This document shows positions 16,717 through 25,239 of a stretch of DNA of 64,000 bases, piece after piece (position 1 is the first letter of the stretch; every line of letters begins with the position of its first letter). Both the position numbers and the translations under genes were made by a program. The notes beneath the pieces are model-generated. The model ran no database searches. It saw only the letters and a list, made by a program, of their open reading frames with translations, and had not been told where the DNA came from. This stretch comes from Hominenteromicrobium sp900549945 (lineage in GTDB: Bacteria > Bacillota > Clostridia > Oscillospirales > Acutalibacteraceae): the NCBI GenBank assembly GCA_902472305.1, contig CABRNK010000015.1, positions 1 through 64,000 on the forward strand, read 5' to 3'.

Positions 16717-16734
16717 GTATATGCGCAGAAGCGG

Positions 16735-18216
16735 TTACGCCGGCTGCGCCGTGTGCGGGCGCAGGATGCGGTGTGCGGTACCGCCGCCGCTGCCTGTGCC
16801 GGCGATCACGCGGCTGCGGTTCAGGCGCTTGATGGTGGCGGTGATGTCCTCCGCGGTCGTTTCGGGGTTCAGCGTGCAGATGCGCAGTACCTTCCTCCCG
16901 TGGATTTCCGTCGTAAAGATTTGTGCGAAGCCGCTCGCGGTGATTTCCCGCGCGATGTCGCGGTTGATCTGGTCGGCGATGGCCGGGGACGCGCCGTTTT
17001 CAGGCACGTAGCGGAAGTTGATGATGCCGAACTGCGCGCGGGAGACGATTTCCCAATTCGGCAGGCGGCGGAGCGTTTCCTCCGCGAGCTCCGCCATCGC
17101 GCAGGCGTGGTCGATCGTGTCGCCGAGCGCGCGGCTGCCGAGCACCTGCAGCGTGCTCCACAGCTTCAGGCCGCGCGCCGGGCGGGTCAGCTCGGGCCCG
17201 AGGTCCCAGAATTCCACGCTGTCCGCGTCGGATTCGGCGTCCTTCAGGTATTCCGGGTGCGCGGCAAAGCTGTTTACGAGGCAGGCCTGATCCCGCACGA
17301 GGACGACGCTGCACGCGTAGGTCTGCATCATCCACTTGTGCGCGTCCCAGCTCAGGCTGTCGGAAAGCTCAATGCCCGCGAGCTTTTCGCGCTGGCGCTC
17401 GGAGAGGAGCGCCGAGGCGCCGAATGCGCCGTCCACGTGCATCCACATGTCCCGCTCGCGGCAGAGCGCGGCGATTTCCGGCAGCGGGTCCACGCTGCCC
17501 GTGTTGGTCGTACCGGCCGAGGCGATGACGGCGAACGGCCGGCAGCCGGCGGAGATATCCGCCTCAATCTGCGCCCGCAGTGCGGCAAGATCCATGCGGA
17601 AGTCCGCGTCCGACGGGATCTTCCGGATTTGATCGGCGCGAAAGCCGATGATGTGCAGCGCCTTGGCAAGCGAGGAATGCGTCTGGTCGGAGATGTACAC
17701 CGCGGCGCCGGCGCGCTCCGTATCGGTCAGCTTGGCGTCGCGCGCGGCGGTCAGGGCAGTCAGGTTTGCAATGGAGCCGCCGGAGACGAACAGCCCGCCG
17801 GCAGTGGCCTCCGGGTAGCCTGCAAGGCCGCACATCCAGCGGATCAGCCGCTTTTCTACGCAGGCCGCCGCCGGAGCATTCACCTTGCAGCTCGCGTGCG
17901 GGTTATAGGCGCTCGTCATGACGTCGCCCATCCAGGAAAACAGCGAGGCCGGGCCGGGGATGCACGCGAAGCTGCGCGGGTGCTGGGCGAGCGCCGTGCT
18001 CGCGTAAACGTCGCGGAGCAGCTCGCTGTAGACGGTCTCCACAGGGCGGCCTTCTGCGGGGATCTCGCCGCCCGAGATGCGCTCGAGCGCGTCTGTATCC
18101 GCCGGGGTGCTGACCGGTCGGTCCTTCATATCGCCGTAAAGCGCGAGCGTACGGTCGATGAAATCCTTCATCAGATCACCGAGCTGCGCCTGCTTTGCCT
18201 TCATGCTGGAATTCAT
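16735..18216 (-). CDS. Group II PLP-dependent amino acid decarboxylase
   Basis: The 493-residue protein matches group II decarboxylases (aromatic amino acid, tyrosine, glutamate and related). HPRSFACIPGPAS near residue 79 and NPHASCKVNAPAA are substrate-loop segments. GLFVSGGSIANLTAL marks the cofactor phosphate site. HVDGAFGAS carries the aspartate that contacts PLP, and SLSWDAHKWM carries the PLP-binding lysine. The size and motifs are close to gut-bacterial tryptophan or aromatic decarboxylases that release tryptamine-type amines, but the substrate is not proven. GGAGG eight bases before ATG 18216 fixes the start. The gene is divergent from a LysR regulator that probably controls it. Confidence 0.85.
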   Translation of the reverse strand: MNSSMKAKQAQLGDLMKDFIDRTLALYGDMKDRPVSTPADTDALERISGGEIPAEGRPVETVYSELLRDVYASTALAQHPRSFACIPGPASLFSWMGDVMTSAYNPHASCKVNAPAAACVEKRLIRWMCGLAGYPEATAGGLFVSGGSIANLTALTAARDAKLTDTERAGAAVYISDQTHSSLAKALHIIGFRADQIRKIPSDADFRMDLAALRAQIEADISAGCRPFAVIASAGTTNTGSVDPLPEIAALCRERDMWMHVDGAFGASALLSERQREKLAGIELSDSLSWDAHKWMMQTYACSVVLVRDQACLVNSFAAHPEYLKDAESDADSVEFWDLGPELTRPARGLKLWSTLQVLGSRALGDTIDHACAMAELAEETLRRLPNWEIVSRAQFGIINFRYVPENGASPAIADQINRDIAREITASGFAQIFTTEIHGRKVLRICTLNPETTAEDITATIKRLNRSRVIAGTGSGGGTAHRILRPHTAQPA

Positions 18217-18262
18217 TTGCGTTACCTCCAATTGCTTGACGTTCTCTGCGCCCTATGGTATC

Positions 18263-18298
18263 ATAAAATCTGTCATTTGTAAAATTCATGGATTTTAT
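18263..18298. promoter_or_regulatory. Inverted repeat in decarboxylase-LysR intergenic region
   Basis: ATAAAATC (18263-18270) and GATTTTAT (18291-18298) are perfectly complementary with 20 bases between. They lie between the divergent decarboxylase and LysR genes, where a LysR protein would be expected to bind. Confidence 0.4.
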
Positions 18299-18338
18299 AA
18301 TATTGATTAAAATTTTTTATAATAGGGGCGTGAAGCAT

Positions 18339-19226
18339 ATGGAGATTCGGAATATCACGGCGTTTGTGCGCGTCGCGGAAACGCAGAGCTTTTCGCGGGC
18401 CGCAGAGCAGCTCGGCTATTCGCAGTCCGCGGTGACGATGCAGATCAAGCAGCTCGAGGATGCGCTAGGCGCGCAGCTTTTCGAGCGCATGGGCAGGCAT
18501 GTGACGCTCACGCAGGCGGGGGAGCGGCTGCTGCCCCATGCGCTTGAGATTTTGAATGCTGTGCGGCGGGCAGAGAGCACGGTGCAGGAGCCGGAGGCGG
18601 TGACGGGGCGGCTGCGCATCGGCACCTCCGAGTCGCATCTGATCAGCGTCCTGCCGCCGGTTTTGATGGAATTCGGCGAGCTGTGCCCGCGCGTGGAGGT
18701 CAGCACGCATACGGCGCTGGTGGCCGACCTGTTCGACATGCTGCGCCGCAACGACGTCGATATCCTGTATTTTCTCGACAGCAAGGTGGATTTTCCGGAG
18801 TGGGTGAAGGTGTTCGAGCGGCCGGAGGCCATCCATTTTGTCGCGTCGGCGTCTTCGCCGCTGGCGGGGCGGCGTCAAATCCCGCTCGAGCGGCTTTTGC
18901 AGGAGCCGCTGTACCTGACCGAAAAAGGGATCAGCTACCGGTACGCGATGGAGCAGGTGCTCGCGGCCAAGGGGATCGAGCTGCACCCGCTGCTGGAAAC
19001 GGGCAACACAGACGTCATCACGCGCTTTCTCCTGCAAAACCGAGGCATTTCCTTTCTGCCCGCGTATGTGGTGCGCGAGGCGGTCGCGGCCGGGAAGCTC
19101 GCCGTGCTGGATGCGCAGTGCCCGGAGATCTGCATGTACAGCCAGCTTGTATACCACAGGAACAAGTGCGTCACGCCGCAGATGGAGCGCTTTGCGCAGC
19201 TTCTGGTGGAGCGCGTCGGCGGCTGA
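18339..19226 (+). CDS. LysR family transcriptional regulator
   Basis: The 295-residue protein has the standard LysR helix-turn-helix (residues 2-60: ITAFVRVAETQSFSRAAEQLGYSQSAVTMQIKQLE...LFER). A two-lobed periplasmic-binding-protein-like effector domain follows from about 90 (GRLRIGTSESHL). It would act as a tetramer and respond to a small effector. ATG 18339 starts the conserved MEIRNITAFV; the ribosome binding site (AGGGGCG) is weak. It is divergent from the PLP decarboxylase across 122 bases, so it probably regulates that gene and itself. A TATAAT lies at 18318-18323. Confidence 0.9.
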   Translation: MEIRNITAFVRVAETQSFSRAAEQLGYSQSAVTMQIKQLEDALGAQLFERMGRHVTLTQAGERLLPHALEILNAVRRAESTVQEPEAVTGRLRIGTSESHLISVLPPVLMEFGELCPRVEVSTHTALVADLFDMLRRNDVDILYFLDSKVDFPEWVKVFERPEAIHFVASASSPLAGRRQIPLERLLQEPLYLTEKGISYRYAMEQVLAAKGIELHPLLETGNTDVITRFLLQNRGISFLPAYVVREAVAAGKLAVLDAQCPEICMYSQLVYHRNKCVTPQMERFAQLLVERVGG

Positions 19227-19231
19227 CGCGG

Positions 19232-20014
19232 CTATTCGTGCAGGGGGACCTGAATCTGATACGTCCATTGCAGGATGCCGGAGACGACGATGCGCTGCAC
19301 GGTAAAGGCTGGCTCCGTGCGGGTGCGCGCGCGGGCGAAGCGCACCGCCTCCTCGAGCTTCTGTGCCCGGTTTTCCTCCGTGCAGTCGGCGCACAGGTAG
19401 TCACCCGCCGGAAGCGTTTTCAGTCCGTTCGTCTCGCCGTGACGGATGCAGACCGCGAACAGGCGGGAGCGCCCGCCTGCCGTGTAGATGCCCGCCATAT
19501 CCTCGAAGGCGAAGCGCTCCCGCTCTGCGGGCGCGATGCGGTCGTAAAAGTGACTGAGGTAATTCCAGAGAACGTCGAGCGACGGCGCTTCCAGCATATC
19601 CGAAAGCAAAATGGTGCGCGCGGGAAAGGCCTGCGTGTAGCACGAGGGCCTGCTCTGCACGGCGCGCAGGTTCTTTTCATAGCTTTCCCGGGCGAGCCGG
19701 ATTTTCTCCTTGCTGTACTGCAGCTCGGCGATTTTCCGGTCCGCCTTTTTTTCGGCCTCGGCGAGAAAATCGACGACGCGCCGCAGGTCGTCGTAGTCGA
19801 GCACATCCCGGATCTCCTGCAGCGAGAGGTCCATCTGGTGCAGCGCGTGGATCGTGTTCAGGCGCACGATGTCCTCGCGGGAATAGCACCGGTATTTCCC
19901 GCTGCCCTCCCGGCGCTTTGCGTGCACGAGCCCGATGCGGTCGTAATGCCGCAGCGCCTCGCTCGTCATATTCACGATTTTGGCGGTTTCACCGATCGAA
20001 AAAAAATCTTTCAT
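19232..20014 (-). CDS. MerR family transcriptional activator
   Basis: The 260-residue protein begins with a MerR winged helix-turn-helix (FSIGETAKIVNMTSEALRHYDRIGL, residues 4-28). A dimerisation coiled coil follows (about 75-125, ADRKIAELQYSKEKI). The C-terminal effector domain of about 130 residues contains a CADC pair and may be of the multidrug or GyrI-like type. MerR proteins bind between -35 and -10 boxes with long spacers and untwist them upon ligand binding. Exactly such a promoter lies upstream, facing the divergent ABC genes. ATG 20014 is used. Its 3' end converges with lysR five bases away. Confidence 0.9.
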   Translation of the reverse strand: MKDFFSIGETAKIVNMTSEALRHYDRIGLVHAKRREGSGKYRCYSREDIVRLNTIHALHQMDLSLQEIRDVLDYDDLRRVVDFLAEAEKKADRKIAELQYSKEKIRLARESYEKNLRAVQSRPSCYTQAFPARTILLSDMLEAPSLDVLWNYLSHFYDRIAPAERERFAFEDMAGIYTAGGRSRLFAVCIRHGETNGLKTLPAGDYLCADCTEENRAQKLEEAVRFARARTRTEPAFTVQRIVVSGILQWTYQIQVPLHE

Positions 20015-20031
20015 AAAGTGCAAATCTCCTC

Positions 20032-20062
20032 TTGACCTTTGTGTAACACAAAGGTTTATAAT
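20032..20062 (+). promoter_or_regulatory. MerR-type promoter with 19-bp spacer and operator palindrome
   Basis: TTGACC (20032-20037) and TATAAT (20057-20062) are separated by 19 bases. The spacer region holds the perfect palindrome ACCTTTGTG-TAA-CACAAAGGT (20035-20055). An overlong spacer with a centred dyad is the hallmark of promoters activated by MerR proteins; the regulator gene is divergent next to it. Confidence 0.9.
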
Positions 20063-20125
20063 ACATTATAGCACAGGAAAACCGAAAAATCAACGGCGCG
20101 CTGCGGCGCGTTAGGAGGGATACAG

Positions 20126-20977
20126 ATGATCGAGCTGATCGGGGTAACGAAGCGCTACCGGCAGACGCCGGTGCTTCGCAGCATTTCCATGACGATCGAC
20201 GCGCCGGGCATATACTGCCTGCTCGGGCGCAACGGCGCGGGCAAGACGACGCTGCTCAAGTCGATCGCCGGGTATCAGAATATTTCCGAGGGGAAGATCC
20301 TCGTGGATGGCAGGGCCGTCAGCACGGCGGCCATGGATACGGGCGTGAGCTACATCGAAAACTTTGCAAAGCATTTCAACCTGCCGGTGCGCAGGCTGCT
20401 GCGCATCGCCGGAGAGCTGAACCCGGAATTTGATTTCGACTTCGCCTTTGAAATAATGGACCGCTTTGAGCTGGACGGAAAGAAAAAATTCAGCCACCTT
20501 TCGCTCGGCATGAAAACGATGGTTTCCACGATCGTCTGCCTTTCAAGCAACAAGCGGGTGATTCTTCTGGATGAGCCGGTCCTCGGCTTCGACGCGATCA
20601 TGCGCGTCGAATTTTACGACATGCTGGCGGAGAGCTTCCGGCGGCACCCGCGGGTCATCCTAGTCTCCACGCATATCATCGAGGAAATCGCGAAAACCAT
20701 TCAAAAGCTCATTATTATCGACCGCGGCAGTATCCGCTTTTTCGATACGCTTCAGGCGGTGGAGGAAAAGGCGTGGAGCGTCAGCGGCCTGAAACGGGAC
20801 GTGGCCGCCGCGACGCAGGGCCTTCATGTGATCGGCGAGGAAAACGTCGGCGGGCTTGTGACGCGCTGCATCTTCGACGCGCCGCCGCAGGCGGAAAGCT
20901 CCCTCGAGATCACCCCGCTCTCCCTGCAGGATTTCTTCATTCAGATGGTGGGGCATAAAGGAGGGGTCCGAAAATGA
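20126..20977 (+). CDS. ABC transporter ATP-binding protein
   Basis: The 283-residue protein has a Walker A motif (LLGRNGAGKTTLLK, about residue 33). The signature is degenerate (LSLGMK in place of LSGGQ, about 125), Walker B is VILLDEP (about 150) and the H loop is in STHIIEE. A C-terminal extension of about 80 residues is typical of exporter ATPases such as those for antibiotics or bacitracin-like peptides, and of YtrB/GntR-linked systems. It would power the membrane subunit encoded by the overlapping next gene. TAGGAGG precedes the ATG. The MerR promoter drives it, suggesting induction by a toxic ligand. Confidence 0.9.
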   Translation: MIELIGVTKRYRQTPVLRSISMTIDAPGIYCLLGRNGAGKTTLLKSIAGYQNISEGKILVDGRAVSTAAMDTGVSYIENFAKHFNLPVRRLLRIAGELNPEFDFDFAFEIMDRFELDGKKKFSHLSLGMKTMVSTIVCLSSNKRVILLDEPVLGFDAIMRVEFYDMLAESFRRHPRVILVSTHIIEEIAKTIQKLIIIDRGSIRFFDTLQAVEEKAWSVSGLKRDVAAATQGLHVIGEENVGGLVTRCIFDAPPQAESSLEITPLSLQDFFIQMVGHKGGVRK

Positions 20978-21616
20978 AAGCAGCTTTTACCGTTATGCGG
21001 CGGGAGCTTTCGAGCAACCGGATCAGCTTTATCGTTACGGCGGCTGTCGTCCTCTGCGCGACGACCTCGGGCGATTCGGAAATTGCGCTGAGCAATGGAA
21101 ATTACACGTGGCTTCTCGCCGTTTTTCTTCGTGTTTTACGACTGCGCGAAGCTGATGCACCTCGGCGCCGACAAGCGGGATTACTGCGCGGGGAGCCTGA
21201 TGGCCTACGGCGCGCTGGCGCTGCTCGTCTCCGCGGTCAATTCCGTGTTCTGTTATGCGGTAGACCCGCTCAATAAAGCGCAGACGGTCGTCAACATGAT
21301 GGGGCTGTGCGGCTGGACGGAAAACGGCGCTGCAGCGGCGTTTTTGCAGCAGGCGCTGTTTCTCTTTCTCGTCATGGTGTTTCTGCACGCGCTGCTATTG
21401 GCGCAGCCCTACTGGTACGGCTGGCTTGCGGACGGCCTCCTCGCGGCGGTCATCTGCGTGTTCACGCCGATCGAGCCTTTGCGCCGCGTGCTCGCCGGGT
21501 TCTTCGGCATCATCATGTTCAATTCCTCGGCGCTGCTGCACATAGCGGTCTGCGCGGCGCTCAGCGCTGCGTTTGCCGCCGCCGGCATTGCCGTACTGAA
21601 AAGAAAAACGCTTTGA
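20974..21616 (+). pseudogene. ABC transporter membrane subunit with frameshift
   Basis: The first frame starts at ATG 20974, overlapping the ATPase stop, and encodes MKAAFTVMRRELSSNRISF..., continuing to WLLAVF. The second frame continues as FVFYDCAKLMHLGADKRDYC and then five hydrophobic segments to a stop at 21616. Removing one T from the TTTTT run at 21122-21126 joins them into one protein of 213 residues with about six membrane spans. The permease fold fits an ABC-2-like exporter. Either the gene is broken, expression uses frameshifting, or the T run is a sequence error. All neighbours are intact, which slightly favours error. Confidence 0.75.
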
Positions 21617-21633
21617 TTTTTAAGGAGGCTGTT

Positions 21634-22296
21634 ATGAAAAAGATAAGTTGGCTCGCGCTGTGCGCGCTGCTCGGCGCCGCGGTGCTGACGGGCTGCGGCG
21701 CCGGCGAAAGGGAGCCGTTCGAGGAGAAAACGTACACGGCGCAGGCGGAGCAGGTGCGGGAGGTCCGCTTGGACGTGCGAGACAGAAGCATCGAGGTCTC
21801 TGCGTCGGAGGACGGGCAGATCCACATCGGCTGCGCGGAGAACAGCAAGGAATACTATGAAATCGGCGTTTCGGAGGACGGCGTGCTGGAGATGACGGCC
21901 GCGAGCGATAAGAGCTGGACGGATTACATCGGCGGTAAGGCTGCGGCCGGCAGCCGGAAGATCACGCTGCGGCTCCCGCAGGCGCAGCTCTCCGCGCTCG
22001 CGCTTTCCACAACGAATGAGAACGTCACTTTCTCCGATTTCTCAGCGGGGCGGATCACCGTCTCCGTGAACGGCGGCGATATTCAGTTCGACTGCCTCGA
22101 TGTGGAGGAAAAGCTCGATTTGCAGGTGAAGAACGGCGGCATCAGCGGCACGGCGGCGGGCAGCCAGAGCGACTACGCGGTGACCTGCGCCGTCAAGAAG
22201 GGCGAGAGCACGCTGCCCGCAGAGGCGGACGGCGGGCCGAAACAGCTCGCAGTATCAGCGAACAACGGGGACGTGAACATCCGCTTTGCCGGGTGA
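21634..22296 (+). CDS. DUF4097-type lipoprotein
   Basis: The 220-residue protein has a lipoprotein signal peptide ending LTGCG (cysteine at 21), so it is exported and lipid-anchored. The rest consists of repeated short beta strands (ITLRLPQAQLSALALSTTNENVTFSDF, ITVSVNGGDIQFDC, LDLQVKNGGISG), the right-handed beta-solenoid pattern of the DUF4097/putative adhesin family. Function is not established; members often sit next to ABC exporters or stress regulators, as here. AAGGAGG precedes the ATG. It is the third gene of the MerR-controlled operon. Confidence 0.8.
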   Translation: MKKISWLALCALLGAAVLTGCGAGEREPFEEKTYTAQAEQVREVRLDVRDRSIEVSASEDGQIHIGCAENSKEYYEIGVSEDGVLEMTAASDKSWTDYIGGKAAAGSRKITLRLPQAQLSALALSTTNENVTFSDFSAGRITVSVNGGDIQFDCLDVEEKLDLQVKNGGISGTAAGSQSDYAVTCAVKKGESTLPAEADGGPKQLAVSANNGDVNIRFAG

Positions 22297-22487
22297 TGCC
22301 GGCATGCCCGGCATAAAGGAAGAGGAGACAGGCGGGAGGCCGGCAGACGCCGGTCTCCCTTTGCGTGCGGGAAGCGGGCGGCGCACGGCGCTTCCGCGGA
22401 GAAAACGGCTTTTCCGCGGGCAGCGGCAGGCGGACGGACAACGGGAAATTTTTGCCGCAAAAACGGAGGTGAAATCCGAAAAAGAGA
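22297..22487. other. GC-rich intergenic spacer
   Basis: No gene is supported. It contains inverted repeats such as GGAGAC...GTCTCC with an inner CGGC/GCCG stem (about 22326-22360), which may end the upstream transcript but lacks a good T run. Confidence 0.4.
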
Positions 22488-22516
22488 TTGACAAAGGAGG
22501 GGGGAAAGAGTAAAAT
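22488..22516 (+). promoter_or_regulatory. Promoter of the sugar ABC importer operon
   Basis: TTGACA (22488-22493) and TAAAAT (22511-22516) with a 17-base spacer. The leader to the first gene is about 95 bases. Confidence 0.75.
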
Positions 22517-22614
22517 ACAGAATATATGAACGGCTTAACAATTTATTCACAAGGCCGTTACAAATTTATTTCAGATTATCTGCGGGTAATCGCGGATACA
22601 GGAGGAAAAAAGTC

Positions 22615-23661
22615 ATGAAAAAGGTACTGAGCATCATTCTTGCTCTGGCGCTGATCTGTGTGGCTTTCGCGGCCTGCGGCAACGGCGAAACGTCGTCTCC
22701 GTCGTCCAGCGAGCCGTCCGAAAGCGCGCAGGATTCTTCTGTCGCAGAAGAATCCTCTGAGGCTTCCGAGTCCTCGGCTGAGCCGGCGGGCGAGGTTAGA
22801 AAGATCGGCATTCTCGCCCCGGCGGTCACGCACGGCTGGGTTGCGGGCGTTGCGTACAACGCCGAGCAGCGCTGCGAGGAGCTGCAGAGCGAGGGCAAGA
22901 TCGAGTATAAGTTCTATACGAGCAACAATGCGGAGGAAATGACCACACAGCTCGACGACCTTAAGTCTTGGGGCGCGGAGGCGATCGTCGCTTACCCGCA
23001 GTGGGAAGGCATGGAGGTTCCGATCCAGCAGGCGATTGACGAAGGCATCGTCGTCGTGAACTTCGACATCGAGATCGCGGCGGACGGCGTGTACCGCGTG
23101 TCCGGCGACAACGAGTCGATGGGCGTTGAGGGCGCGAAGTACATCGTCGATAAGATCGGCACCGAGGGCACCGTCATTGTGCTCGACGTTCCGACGTCCG
23201 GCTCCGTTGCGGAGCTGCGCAAGAAGGGCTTCGAGGAAACGATTGCCGAGATCGCGCCGGATATGACGGTCGAGACGTATGCGACGAAGTTCACGCGTGA
23301 GGACGGCCTCGCCGACTTCGCGGACATCCTGACGAAGCACGATAAGATCGACGCCGTCTATTCGATGGACGACGAGACCTCTATCGGTGTTCTTCAGGCC
23401 ATTGAAGAGGCCGGCAGAACCGACATCAAGGTCGTTACGGGCGGCGGCGGATGTCAGGAATACTTCAACATGATGAAGGATAACGAGAACATCTGGATCG
23501 AGTCCTCCCTCTACAGCCCGCTGATGGTGCAGGATGCCGTCGATATGGCGGTTTCCATCCTGAACGGCGATGAGGTCGAGCCGGTTAAGATCATCCCGAC
23601 GACCGTTGTCGACAGAGACAACTGCGACGAGTATATCGACCCGAACAATACGGTCTATTGA
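22615..23661 (+). CDS. Sugar ABC transporter substrate-binding lipoprotein
   Basis: The 348-residue protein has a lipoprotein signal (FAACGN, cysteine at 21). A serine/glutamate-rich linker (about 25-60) is followed by a type I periplasmic binding fold of the ribose/galactose-binding family (KIGILAPAVTHGWVAGVAYNAE..., VVNFDIEI, DETSIGVLQAIEEAG). It would capture a monosaccharide outside the membrane and deliver it to the permease. AGGAGG lies eight bases before the ATG. A hairpin terminator between this gene and the ATPase would allow the binding protein to be made in excess. The exact sugar cannot be stated. Confidence 0.9.
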   Translation: MKKVLSIILALALICVAFAACGNGETSSPSSSEPSESAQDSSVAEESSEASESSAEPAGEVRKIGILAPAVTHGWVAGVAYNAEQRCEELQSEGKIEYKFYTSNNAEEMTTQLDDLKSWGAEAIVAYPQWEGMEVPIQQAIDEGIVVVNFDIEIAADGVYRVSGDNESMGVEGAKYIVDKIGTEGTVIVLDVPTSGSVAELRKKGFEETIAEIAPDMTVETYATKFTREDGLADFADILTKHDKIDAVYSMDDETSIGVLQAIEEAGRTDIKVVTGGGGCQEYFNMMKDNENIWIESSLYSPLMVQDAVDMAVSILNGDEVEPVKIIPTTVVDRDNCDEYIDPNNTVY

Positions 23662-23674
23662 TCCGAACGGATTG

Positions 23675-23709
23675 AAAAAGGGGTTGTTGCGAGAGCAGCA
23701 ACCCCTTTT
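23675..23709 (+). terminator. Intraoperonic terminator after binding-protein gene
   Basis: AAAAGGGGTTG...GC with a GAGA loop pairs with GC...CAACCCCTTTT. Its position after the binding-protein gene and before the ATPase suggests partial termination that sets subunit ratios. Confidence 0.75.
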
Positions 23710-23754
23710 GTCGAAGGGCAGAAACAACCTCGCGAAAGGGAAGTGGTCGTCGAT

Positions 23755-25239
23755 ATGACACTTGAAATGAAAGGGATTTACAAATCCTTCGGCGCAAACG
23801 ATGTTTTGCGCAATGTAGATTTCACGCTCAAGGGCGGCGAAATCTGCGCGCTGCTCGGCGAGAACGGCGCGGGCAAATCGACGCTGATGAATATTCTGGG
23901 CGGCGTGCACCATGCCGACCGCGGCGAAATTTTTCTCGACGGGGAGGCCGTCCGCTTTCAGACGCCGGCGGATTCGCTCCGCCATGGCATCGCCTTCATC
24001 CATCAGGAGCTGAATCTCGTCAACGATCTTGCGATTTACGAGAACATGTTTATCGGCCGCGAGCTTCGGAAAAAAAGCGGCCTCTTGGATGCCCGGCAGA
24101 TGATTGCGCGCACGCAGGAGATTTTTGCGCGCATGGATCTCGACCTCGACCCGCGCACAATGGTGCGCGAGCTGGACGCCTCCTACAAGCAGATCGTCGA
24201 GATCGCCCGCGCGCTTTTGATGGAGGCCTCGATCATCATCATGGACGAGCCGACGACCTCCTTGACGGAGCCGGAGGTCGAGCGTGTTTTTGATATGATG
24301 CGGACGCTGAAAAGCAGCGGGGTCGGCATCGTCTTTATCTCGCATAAGCTGCGGGAGGTCATGGAGATCTGCACGCGGTTTACCGTGCTGCGCGACGGCA
24401 GCATGGTGTCTGCCGGCAGCATCGAGGAAACCTCGGTCGACGGGCTCGCGCGCGACATGGTCGGCCATGAGGTACGCACGCAGTCGCTGCGCAAGGCGCG
24501 GGAAATGGGGGCGGCTGTTCTCGGCGGTGAAGGGCTGACGCTGGAGCCGGTGTTCCGAAACGTCAGCTTCTCGGTGCGGGCGGGCGAGGTGCTCGGCTTC
24601 ACGGGCCTGCTCGGCGACGGGCGCAGCGAGCTGTTTCAGGCGATCTTCGGCGCCATGCGCGGGATGACCGGCACGCTCTCCATTTCCGGCAGCCCGGTGC
24701 ATATCCGCAGCACGGTGCAGGCGCTCAAAGCCGGCATCGGCTACGTGCCGCGCAACCGCAAGGAAAACGGCATTATCAAGGATATGAGCATCCTCGAAAA
24801 CGGCTCGATCGTCACGTGGCCGCGCGACAGGAGATTCGGCCTGCTGGATAAAAAGAAGATTGAAAGCGGCTTTGCGCGCCAGCGGCAGGACCTGCACATC
24901 AAGCTCGGCGCGCTGAGCGACCGGATCGGCAGCCTTTCCGGCGGCAATCAGCAGAAGGTCGTGCTTGCGAAATGGCTGACGGCGAATCCGCGCGTCCTCG
25001 TGTTCGACAACCCGACGCAGGGCGTGGACGTCGGCGCGAAGGAAGAGATTTACGACATCATCCTGAAGCTGGCGGAGGCGGGCGTCGCCGTCGTGGTGCT
25101 TTCGAGCGAGGCGCAGGAGATCATCCGCGTGTGCGACCGCACGCTCGTGATGTTCCACGGCAGCGTGTGCGGCGAACTCGTCGGGGATGAAATGAATGAG
25201 CAGGCGATCATGCGTCTTGCAACAGGGGGACAGGTATAA
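23755..25239 (+). CDS. Sugar ABC transporter ATP-binding protein (two ABC domains)
   Basis: The 494-residue protein contains two ABC cassettes, as in RbsA/MglA/XylG. The first has GENGAGKSTLMN and ELDASYKQIVEIARAL (degenerate signature), with Walker B IIIMDEPT. The second starts near residue 255, has a degenerate Walker A (GLLGDGRSELFQ), a good signature LSGGNQQKV and VLVFDNPTQGVDVG. This asymmetry is normal in the family. It energises uptake by the permease whose ATG overlaps its stop. ATG 23755 is chosen; an upstream in-frame GTG at 23743 abuts AAGGGAAG and cannot be excluded. Confidence 0.92.
   Translation: MTLEMKGIYKSFGANDVLRNVDFTLKGGEICALLGENGAGKSTLMNILGGVHHADRGEIFLDGEAVRFQTPADSLRHGIAFIHQELNLVNDLAIYENMFIGRELRKKSGLLDARQMIARTQEIFARMDLDLDPRTMVRELDASYKQIVEIARALLMEASIIIMDEPTTSLTEPEVERVFDMMRTLKSSGVGIVFISHKLREVMEICTRFTVLRDGSMVSAGSIEETSVDGLARDMVGHEVRTQSLRKAREMGAAVLGGEGLTLEPVFRNVSFSVRAGEVLGFTGLLGDGRSELFQAIFGAMRGMTGTLSISGSPVHIRSTVQALKAGIGYVPRNRKENGIIKDMSILENGSIVTWPRDRRFGLLDKKKIESGFARQRQDLHIKLGALSDRIGSLSGGNQQKVVLAKWLTANPRVLVFDNPTQGVDVGAKEEIYDIILKLAEAGVAVVVLSSEAQEIIRVCDRTLVMFHGSVCGELVGDEMNEQAIMRLATGGQV

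Noticed and set aside
22576..25158. A very long minus-strand open frame opposite the sugar ABC genes
   Set aside because: It lies antisense to two certain genes, has no family signature, and such frames are expected opposite GC-rich codons.
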